From positions 1 to 14,954 of the forward strand of contig JAJYEK010000083.1 of assembly GCA_021785795.1 (NCBI GenBank): a stretch of DNA of 14,954 nt, read 5' to 3'. Positions within the stretch are counted from its first letter, which is position 1; each line of letters begins with the position of its first letter. Under the pieces are notes generated by a model. The model did not search any database and was not told the origin of the DNA. It saw nothing but the letters and a program-made list of their open reading frames with translations. The translations under genes were made by a program, and so were the position numbers. Source of the DNA: Pseudomonadota bacterium (lineage in GTDB: Bacteria; Pseudomonadota; Gammaproteobacteria; Acidiferrobacterales; UBA6901). Of the stretch, positions 6,463 through 11,493 are shown piece by piece.

Positions 6463-6800
6463 TCCTTTACCGCCGGAATCAATCCGGGCCGCACCGTGAT
6501 GGTGGCAACACCTTTGCGGAGCGGCAGCAATCCATGCACCCATTCCGGATTTCCGGTGAAGGAATTGCGAATCTGGATGCGGTAAGCAACGGCCTTACCG
6601 ACATCCTTAATCGTTCCCTGGAAGCCTTTCCAGGAATCACCCTGATGTTCCGTCATCGCAATGGGAGCAGTCATGCCGGACGACAGGGCCACTACGACAT
6701 GGTTATTACCGACCTGTAACTGAACATGCGCTGTTTCCGCCATAGACACACCGCAACCAGCAACAAAACTCAATATTGCAATCATCGTTTTCTTCATCAT
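6459..6800 (-). CDS. Small exported protein or lipoprotein, 113 aa
   Basis: Starts MMKKTMIAILSFVAGCGVSM. AGGAG lies seven bases before the first ATG at 6800. The signal can be read in two ways: as a lipoprotein signal, since VAGC fits the lipobox [LVI][ASTVI][GAS]C, or as a Sec signal cut after SMA. The mature part looks beta-rich (HVQLQVGNNHVVVALSS, later AYRIQIRNSF and GVATITVRPG). It overlaps the preceding 219-aa gene by one base (TGATG), so it is the last gene of the phage-type replication operon, although it encodes an envelope protein. That arrangement resembles a phage cargo gene. Function unknown. Confidence 0.78.
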   Translation of the reverse strand: MMKKTMIAILSFVAGCGVSMAETAHVQLQVGNNHVVVALSSGMTAPIAMTEHQGDSWKGFQGTIKDVGKAVAYRIQIRNSFTGNPEWVHGLLPLRKGVATITVRPGLIPAVKD

Positions 6801-7459
6801 CACACTTCTCCTTTCATGACGCATTTATGCCACTCGAATAGTGGTGCGGGAAGAAACATGCCGTTGTAATCCTTCTTGAGATCGAGCCCATAGACGTCGA
6901 AGCTCCGCAAATCCAGATGGCCTGGGGGTTCGATGATCGAGTCGATTATCTGCTCGCTTCCGAACTTGCCGTCCCACTTCTCGAGGCCCTCCACGATCAG
7001 TCGGGAGTCGCGCAGATCCTGGTCGAATCGCCGGATCATCTCGGCCAACGCCGCGCAGGCCTCCGCGAAGGTCGCGCGCACCGCGAAGACGTCCTCCGGA
7101 TCCTGGGCCCAGGCCGGCGTGTAATCGCAGCGGTCACGCATCGCGTAGGCGTAGCGCTGGAACAGCAGATCGACGGTCGGTGCGTCCACGAACCAGTGGC
7201 TGGAGACGATCAGGGCCACCCAGATCGGATCGCGGCCCGCCGCCTCGGGCGCCGGCGTCCCGCGCACGACGTGGCCGTACCAGAACGCGTAGTTGATCCC
7301 GCCATCGAGCAGGGCCAGGAGCTCCTGATCGCCCTCATGCGACATCACGCCATGCGCGGTGGCCACCACGCGGTTGCGAAACAGCAGCCCGGGCACGCAG
7401 TGGGGGTTACCGTCCAGGGCGTCCCGGATCGCCTGCAGGGCCGCGTCGTGCGCGGTCAT
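6800..7459 (-). CDS. 219-aa hypothetical protein in replication operon
   Basis: Starts MTAHDAALQAIRDALDGNPH with GAGGAGG at ideal distance, and overlaps the upstream gene as ATGA. It is soluble, acidic and mostly helical, with segments such as INYAFWYGHVVRG, VALIVSSHWFVDAPTVDLLF and AMRDRCDYTPAWAQDPEDVF. No helix-turn-helix, Walker motif, nuclease motif or membrane helix is visible. Its place after the DUF6475-like gene is where phages put ninB-ninX-type or helper genes, but I do not recognise a family. Confidence 0.72.
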   Translation of the reverse strand: MTAHDAALQAIRDALDGNPHCVPGLLFRNRVVATAHGVMSHEGDQELLALLDGGINYAFWYGHVVRGTPAPEAAGRDPIWVALIVSSHWFVDAPTVDLLFQRYAYAMRDRCDYTPAWAQDPEDVFAVRATFAEACAALAEMIRRFDQDLRDSRLIVEGLEKWDGKFGSEQIIDSIIEPPGHLDLRSFDVYGLDLKKDYNGMFLPAPLFEWHKCVMKGEV

Positions 7460-8142
7460 GACCGGACCTCCTCGGATTGTTCCGGGATCGCCCGTGGTTT
7501 CGTGGCCGGCGCATTCAGCCGCGCCGCGACCTTCTTCACCACATCGGCCGCCAGGCGCGGGTAGTGGCGCGTTGTGTCCGCACCGGCGAGATAGGTTTGC
7601 GTGGCCTGCTGTGTGTCCCCCACCAGCCTGGGCAATGGCGCGGGCCCATCCAGACGGCCGTTGTACTCGGCGATATTCCCGTTCAACGCACGTGGAAATG
7701 CTGCGGGGGGACGTGCCACGTAGCCATGGTAGCGTCTCACGAACTCATTCCGGCGAAAGGGCCATTCCTCCTCGGTGACCTGACCCAATCCAGTCCAGCC
7801 GCCCATGTCAGCAAGAACCGCGTGGATGATCGGGTCGTCGAACGCCACGGACTCCCACGGCCCGATTCGCCGAACCGCCTGATCGACCTTGGTCCACGCC
7901 TGCAGGGCGCGCGTCTCGCTGCTCCCCTCGAGGTTCCTGCGGATGTCGGCGGGCTTGGGCAGGAACTGCCCGCTGTCCGGGTTCGTCACATGCGCCGACA
8001 GGGCGCCGCGCACTTCGGCGATCGAGAAGTTTTTCAGGGCCTCCCACCACAGCGCCCGGATACCGCGTGAGCATTCCTTGCCGTACAACTCGTACACGTC
8101 GGTCAGAACGACCGCGAACTCTTCGGCTTCATGATCCAGCAT
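7456..8142 (-). CDS. DUF6475-like phage replication-associated protein
   Basis: A 228-residue protein starting MLDHEAEEFAVVLTDVYELY. The N-terminal half has LWWEALKNFSIAEVRGALSA, then DSGQFLPKPADIRRNL, which is the helical layout of phage proteins encoded after lambda O-like initiators. A second part has FDDPIIHAVLADMGGWTGLG, EEEWPFRRNEFVRRYHGY; the DDP-I-H..DMGGW..L......F.....F..RY pattern is that of DUF6475. Such proteins are thought to help load the host replicative helicase, as lambda P does, but no ATPase motif is seen here. AGGGGG precedes the ATG, and the start overlaps the DUF1376 gene end by 14 bases. Confidence 0.74.
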   Translation of the reverse strand: MLDHEAEEFAVVLTDVYELYGKECSRGIRALWWEALKNFSIAEVRGALSAHVTNPDSGQFLPKPADIRRNLEGSSETRALQAWTKVDQAVRRIGPWESVAFDDPIIHAVLADMGGWTGLGQVTEEEWPFRRNEFVRRYHGYVARPPAAFPRALNGNIAEYNGRLDGPAPLPRLVGDTQQATQTYLAGADTTRHYPRLAADVVKKVAARLNAPATKPRAIPEQSEEVRS

Positions 8143-9247
8143 TCTTGCCCCCTTTGGCGGCTACCATCTCGCGGGCCCACTGAACGGCTTCCGCACGCCG
8201 TTGCTCATGCCGCTCCGTCGCCGTCGTCCCGCCGGTGGGCTTTGCGGCCCGTGACCCCCCGCGGTTTTGTTCGCGCTCGAGCCATGCCATGACGAACCGG
8301 CTGATGCCCCGCGGTGTTTTGCGGCGTGTCGGGTTGGCGATGAGCCAGGCGCGCATGGAGCGGAACGCCTGCTCGATGTCCACGGCGGGGTAGGTGTCGC
8401 GCCAGAACGCGACGTTGGCGGTGGTGACGGGGTGTTCCCCGTTGCCCACGAGGGGGAGAGTCAGGAAGACGTCGGCGGGCGGCATGGAGACGGCGCCAGC
8501 CGGCTCCGTGCAGAAGGGTTTAGGTTTTTCCTTTCCACTGTCCCTGTCCCTTATACTGTCCCTTATACTTGCGATCAGGTCGCGATCCCCGGGCGATCGG
8601 GTCGGGATCGCTTTGGGATCGGGTGGCGATCGCCTAGCGATCGAGTCGCTATCGGGTCGCGATCTGGTGGCGATCGCGGCGGGATCACCACCCGATCGCG
8701 CGGCGACCAGTTCCGGGGGGTTGCCAGGGTCCTGTTCCGGACGTCCGATATCAACGGATTGTGTTGATTTATCGGAACTTTCGACCACCCCATGGCACGC
8801 GCCCCAGCGCTTCGCGTTGCCCTTGCGACCGTTATCCCGTTGTTGCTGTTTTCTGGTCCACGCCTCGTTGACCTTTTCGGCAACGGTGCGATGGTACAGG
8901 CGACCATCCGCGCACTCGATCCAACCGTGAAGCGCTACCGGCTTCACTTTCAGAAAATTTTTCAAATTTTTTCCAAATTCTGCGAGACGAGCGAGCTCAA
9001 TGTCGTCATTTGGCAAGGATCCGGCCGGTACTTGATGGTAGGACTTGAGCCACAGCGTCATGCCCGCGCGCCACTCGGCGTCCGAGGCGATGGCATGAAA
9101 CCGGCTGTTGAACAGCCTTGTGATATCCAGAGGAAAGAACGGAAAATCCCGCAGAATCACATCGGCGGGAACCAGGGGATCGGGGTGCCGCTCCGCGCTG
9201 GATTGCCCCGTTCCCGACACGTTGTTTGTCGACATCTGTTCCCCCAT
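8129..9247 (-). CDS. DUF1376 (YdaU/lambda O-like) replication initiator with internal iterons
   Basis: A 372-residue protein. Residues about 25-130 form a DUF1376 domain (LVPADVILRDFPFFPLDITR, EWRAGMTLWLKSYHQVPAGS, LPNDDIELARLA, GRLYHRTVAEKVNEAW). A basic stretch follows (KQQQRDNGRKGNAKRW), then a low-complexity section at 183-240 built from four 11-residue units of the form RSxxDxxxIxx. The C-terminal part at 270-330 (VTTANVAFWRDTYPAVDIEQ, then MRAWLIANPTRRKTPRGI and RFVMAWLERE) matches the C-terminus of phage O-type initiators. The ATG at 9247 is chosen because AAGGGGGAG precedes it; ATG at 9235 is also possible. It lies 19 bases after the 80-aa gene. Such proteins bind repeated sites in or near their own gene and recruit helicase; the 11-bp repeats at 8571-8713 are the candidate sites. 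Confidence 0.83.
   Translation of the reverse strand: MGEQMSTNNVSGTGQSSAERHPDPLVPADVILRDFPFFPLDITRLFNSRFHAIASDAEWRAGMTLWLKSYHQVPAGSLPNDDIELARLAEFGKNLKNFLKVKPVALHGWIECADGRLYHRTVAEKVNEAWTRKQQQRDNGRKGNAKRWGACHGVVESSDKSTQSVDIGRPEQDPGNPPELVAARSGGDPAAIATRSRPDSDSIARRSPPDPKAIPTRSPGDRDLIASIRDSIRDRDSGKEKPKPFCTEPAGAVSMPPADVFLTLPLVGNGEHPVTTANVAFWRDTYPAVDIEQAFRSMRAWLIANPTRRKTPRGISRFVMAWLEREQNRGGSRAAKPTGGTTATERHEQRRAEAVQWAREMVAAKGGKNAGS
8545..8568. repeat. 12-bp tandem repeat beside the iterons
   Basis: TGTCCCTTATAC occurs twice head to tail (8545-8556, 8557-8568), with a further TGTCCC-like partial copy just before (8539-8544). It is separated by only two bases from the 11-bp array. On the coding strand it reads GTATAAGGGACA and forms a purine-rich tract. 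Confidence 0.75.
8571..8713. repeat. Thirteen tandem 11-bp GATC repeats (candidate iterons)
   Basis: Units start at 8571, 8582, 8593, 8604, 8615, 8626, 8637, 8648, 8659, 8670, 8681, 8692 and 8703, with no slippage. The plus-strand consensus is GCGATCGGGTC. GATC occupies positions 3-6 of every unit except the eighth (TATC) and the last (GACC). The best units (8593, 8637, 8648) end in GGGTC or GAGTC. The array lies inside the DUF1376 gene, and three units encode each 11-residue protein repeat. Confidence 0.88.
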
Positions 9248-9266
9248 CTGCTCCCCCTTGTTCGCT

Positions 9267-9509
9267 TTACGTGGCCGCCTGGTTTTCCGTGACGCCGAAT
9301 CGATTCTCCAGGCGGAGACGGGCGTGATAGCCCCGATCCTCGGCATCGACGACGTCGAGCGCATGCGGCGCCGGCAAGGTCTTTGCCAGGTCCCGTAGCC
9401 AGAGGCGCGCGATATATACGGCTGTCACATCGGCCCCTTCGAGGGTCTCTGCGATCTCCAGCAAATCCGCCGCCAGCTGCCGCCTCGTGAGGGTCTTCCT
9501 TTGCGCCAT
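9267..9509 (-). CDS. 80-aa hypothetical protein before the initiator gene
   Basis: Starts MAQRKTLTRRQLAADLLEIA. The ATG at 9509 is preceded by GGAGG at eleven bases; a GTG at 9527 would add six residues but overlaps that ribosome site. The protein is helical and has no clear helix-turn-helix: a basic N-terminus, then AETLEGADVTAVYIARLWLR and a C-terminal part rich in Arg and Glu. It lies between the Cro-like gene and the O-like gene, where lambda has cII, but I see no similarity to CII. It ends 19 bases before the initiator gene, so the two are surely co-transcribed. Confidence 0.6.
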   Translation of the reverse strand: MAQRKTLTRRQLAADLLEIAETLEGADVTAVYIARLWLRDLAKTLPAPHALDVVDAEDRGYHARLRLENRFGVTENQAAT

Positions 9510-9775
9510 ACGCCCTGTTGCCTCCACTACCTGTCAATCACCCCAAAAACAAATCCGGAAGATAAAAGCCATACGGATTCACCTATTCCCTTTTGTCCGA
9601 TCCGTCCGATCCGCTCCCCGCGTACATTGGCGGACGATGGGAGCTTTTTTGCCTGCATCATCTCGAACGAACCCCCCCCGCAAAATGCCTCGCAAAACTT
9701 TTCCAAAGCCTCGACTCCGACCTCTCCCCCGCCCTTTGGGCCCATTCCCAGGGCCAGTGGGATAATGCGCGGTTG
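9510..9775. other. Non-coding leader of the replication operon
   Basis: About 265 bases between the terminator after the Cro-like gene and the 80-aa gene. I see no convincing gene; the open frames here lack ribosome sites and are Gly/Arg-rich artefacts. It contains a 9-bp tandem repeat GTCCGATCC (9595-9603 and 9604-9612) and a loose inverted repeat AATCCG/CGGATT (9552-9557 and 9574-9579). A promoter or an antitermination site would be expected here, since the operon downstream must be transcribed past the terminator, but none is clear. Confidence 0.4.
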
Positions 9776-9776
9776 C

Positions 9777-9800
9777 AAAAAAGCCCCGCGTCCATGCGGG
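9777..9800 (-). terminator. Rho-independent terminator after the Cro-like gene
   Basis: Read on the minus strand, CCCGC-ATGGAC-GCGGG is followed after two bases by six T. The 5-bp GC-only stem and the T-run fit an intrinsic terminator 28 bases beyond the Cro-like stop. Its place, before the replication genes, matches the lambda tR1 terminator. Confidence 0.6.
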
Positions 9801-9828
9801 AAAGTACCTGCCTCGGGAGGAGCGATGG

Positions 9829-10050
9829 TTAGTCATGGGTCACCCCAGGACGCGGGACCCCGAAGACGTCAGGCCGCAGCTCTTCGCGTGTAACGGCCCC
9901 GTTTGTTGCGGCTTCGATTTGGATCGCAGTCTCAGGCGAAGGCCTGCGGCGCCCTTTGGCTATTTGGCGAAGAAACTCGGCATTACGGCCAAGAGCACGA
10001 GCCAGTTTTGGAAAACCGCCATTTGCTTTTGCATAGCGAGATATGTCCAT
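9829..10050 (-). CDS. YdaS/Cro-like HTH regulator
   Basis: A 73-residue DNA-binding protein starting MDISRYAKANGGFPKLARAL. The helix-turn-helix runs about residues 10-45 (GGFPKLARALGRNAEFLRQI, AKGRRRPSPETAIQIE), followed by the typical end GAVTREELRPDVF. This is the YdaS/Cro family of lambdoid prophages, which represses the repressor promoter and favours the lytic programme. The gene diverges from the CI-like gene and heads the minus operon. The ATG at 10050 has no Shine-Dalgarno sequence, and the -10 element lies only 6-7 bases before it, so its message is probably leaderless. Confidence 0.85.
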   Translation of the reverse strand: MDISRYAKANGGFPKLARALGRNAEFLRQIAKGRRRPSPETAIQIEAATNGAVTREELRPDVFGVPRPGVTHD

Positions 10051-10056
10051 GGCCTG

Positions 10057-10087
10057 AATATATAGCGCACGGCTATATTAAAAGCAA
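10057..10087 (-). promoter_or_regulatory. Promoter of the Cro-like gene
   Basis: On the minus strand TTGCTT (10087-10082) and TATATT (10062-10057) are 19 bases apart. Transcription would begin about at the ATG (10050). The first operator-like palindrome lies between the two hexamers, so binding there would shut this promoter. Confidence 0.5.
10061..10077. promoter_or_regulatory. Operator-like palindrome 1
   Basis: TATAGCGCACGGCTATA is a perfect 6-bp inverted repeat with a 5-base centre, 17 bp in all, the length of lambda operators. It covers the spacer and -10 of the Cro-like promoter. Confidence 0.65.
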
Positions 10088-10102
10088 TAGCATGCGGCTT
10101 GT
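10086..10102. promoter_or_regulatory. Operator-like site 2 (degenerate)
   Basis: AATAGCATGCGGCTTGT keeps the left arm (5 of 6) but only half of the right arm of the consensus TATAGC-N5-GCTATA. Its centre is 25 bp from that of site 1 and 26 bp from that of site 3. It overlaps the -35 regions of both divergent promoters, so it would be the weak, late-filled site. Confidence 0.4.
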
Positions 10103-10128
10103 CGCGCAATCTATAGCGGCTCGCTACA
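10099..10128 (+). promoter_or_regulatory. Promoter of the CI-like repressor
   Basis: TTGTCG (10099-10104) and GCTACA (10123-10128) are 18 bases apart, and the -10 ends nine bases before the ATG at 10138. There is no ribosome site (CCCCCC precedes the ATG), so this transcript too is probably leaderless. Confidence 0.4.
10112..10128. promoter_or_regulatory. Operator-like palindrome 3
   Basis: TATAGCGGCTCGCTACA matches the consensus TATAGC-N5-GCTATA with one mismatch. It overlaps the likely -10 of the repressor gene, so binding here would block repressor synthesis. Confidence 0.6.
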
Positions 10129-10137
10129 GTTCCCCCC

Positions 10138-10764
10138 ATGGAAACGGTAGAGGAGCTGCGGCGCCGAAAATTGGCAGAAGAGATTCATCAGCGCGGTCGC
10201 GGTGGCCAAGCCCAGATCGCGCGCGATATGGAGATAAGCCCAACCCAGGTTCAGCAATGGATAAAGGGTTTCCGGTCCATATCGAGCGAATCGGCCCGGA
10301 GGCTCGAGAAAGCGTTCAAAAGACCAAAGGGGTGGATGGACCGACCCGAAGAATCTGTGCAGCCGGTCCCCAACCCCCAATCTCAAATCCCCCTCCTCAA
10401 CTGGGCCCAGTTGAGGGATTGGCAGGAAACCGGAAGGACGCATCCCGCAAGCGAAATAGTGGATTTAGTCGCCATTGTGGGCACATTCGGCCCGCGGGTG
10501 TTCGCGCTCCACGTCTGCGGCGATTCCATGGAGCCCGCCTTTTTCGAAGGGGATACCATCATCGTGGACCCCGACCGGATCCCCAAGGGCCGGGATTACG
10601 TCATCGTGACCGGGAAGCCCGGTTCAGAACCGACCTTTAAGCAATTGCTGGTGGAGGTCGATGAGCGATACCTAAAGCCGGCAAACCGGCGTTACCACAT
10701 TCTCCCAGTGACCCCGGACATGACGATCGTGGGGGTTGTGGTGATGAAGATGCGGGTGTATTGA
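10138..10764 (+). CDS. CI-like repressor, HTH plus S24 peptidase domain
   Basis: A 208-residue protein. The N-terminal helix-turn-helix spans about 8-62 (GGQAQIARDMEISPTQVQQW is the core). A linker leads to the S24/LexA-type domain from about 85. The catalytic serine is Ser130 in CGDSMEP and the general base is Lys168 in TFKQL, 38 residues later, as in lambda and P22 repressors. In this type the cleavage site lies in a W-x-Q-A-G-x-W motif; here that segment is NWAQLRDW (residues 89-95), with Leu-Arg in place of Ala-Gly. Self-cleavage at the usual site may therefore be lost or altered, making the repressor poorly inducible by DNA damage. It diverges from the YdaS/Cro-like gene. Confidence 0.87.
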   Translation: METVEELRRRKLAEEIHQRGRGGQAQIARDMEISPTQVQQWIKGFRSISSESARRLEKAFKRPKGWMDRPEESVQPVPNPQSQIPLLNWAQLRDWQETGRTHPASEIVDLVAIVGTFGPRVFALHVCGDSMEPAFFEGDTIIVDPDRIPKGRDYVIVTGKPGSEPTFKQLLVEVDERYLKPANRRYHILPVTPDMTIVGVVVMKMRVY

Positions 10765-10818
10765 GGGGGACTTCAGGTTAACAGGCAGCGCGACAACCGG
10801 CTGCACAAGGATAAGAGC

Positions 10819-11442
10819 ATGGCGCGGAACGATTCGAGCAAGAGCGGCAACAACGGGGGAAACCTCGGCTTCGAGGCGGATCTCTTCAAGACCGCCGACA
10901 AGCTGCGCGGCAACATGGAGCCCTCCGACTACAAGCACGTCGCGCTCGGGCTCGTATTCCTGAAGTACATCTCGGATGCCTTCGAGGCCAAGCACAAGGC
11001 GCTGCTGGCGGAAGACGCCCAACATGGAAATGCGTCCGCCGAGGACAAGGACGAATACCTCGCCGACAACGTGTTCTGGGTGCCGAAGGAGGCGCGCTGG
11101 TCGCATCTGCAGGCCAATGCCAAACTGCCTACCATCGGCACCTTGATCGATGATGCGATGCGCGCCATCGAGAAGGACAACGAGTCGCTCAAGGGCGTGC
11201 TACCCAAGGACTACGCCCGTCCCGCCTTGAACAAGGTGATGCTGGGCGAGCTGATCGACCTGATCTCCGGCATTGCGCTAGGCGAGGATGGCGACAAATC
11301 CCGCGACATCCTCGGGCGCGTGTACGAGTACTTCCTCGGCCAGTTCGCCGGCGCCGAAGGCAAACGCGGTGGCGAGTTCTACACCCTGCGCTCGGTGATG
11401 GAACACGGAACCGAACCCGCGTCTGTATTCCGAGCCAGATAG
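10819..11442 (+). pseudogene. hsdM: Truncated type I restriction methylase subunit HsdM
   Basis: Starts MARNDSSKSGNNGGNLGFEA with AAGGA seven bases before the ATG. The first 195 residues are a good HsdM N-terminal domain (LFKTADKLRGNMEPSDYKHV, FLKYISDAFEAKH, then GRVYEYFLGQFAGAEGKRGG). It reaches the EFYTLRSV segment at the entry to the N6-methyltransferase domain (the family has FYTPRSV) and then departs from the family with a short tail MEHGTEPASVFRAR. A full HsdM of this kind is about 500 residues, with the NPPF/Y catalytic motif and SAM-binding motif later; both are missing. No other frame resumes the domain. The gene is broken at about 11400, next to an inverted large gene, and cannot methylate DNA. 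Confidence 0.82.
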
Positions 11443-11493
11443 TGACGCCTTGGCTTTGAGGGCGTGAATTCGATGATTTGGCCGAGTGGTACA

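Larger units (their letters stand above)
8515..8713. other. Candidate replication origin
   Basis: The 11-bp iteron array (8571-8713) followed, in the direction of the initiator gene, by a purine-rich and locally A+T-rich tract with 12-bp repeats (8515-8570), has the order of lambda ori: iterons then an easily melted element, both inside the initiator gene. Origin activity is an inference from this architecture and from the O-like and P-position gene neighbours; nothing in the sequence proves it. Confidence 0.45.

Noticed and set aside
8571..8713. CRISPR array
   Set aside because: The 11-bp units are head to tail without spacers and lie in frame within a conserved initiator gene.
9532..9537. 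Perfect TTGACA on the minus strand as a -35 for the replication operon
   Set aside because: At 17 bases downstream there is no -10, and transcription would begin inside the 80-aa gene.
9579..9836. Minus-strand open frame of 85 codons after the Cro-like gene
   Set aside because: It runs through the terminator hairpin, has no ribosome site and its product is Gly/Arg-rich low complexity.
11398..11442. Frameshift rather than truncation of hsdM
   Set aside because: None of the three forward frames after 11398 continues the methyltransferase domain (no motif after FYTLRSV), so sequence is missing and not merely shifted.
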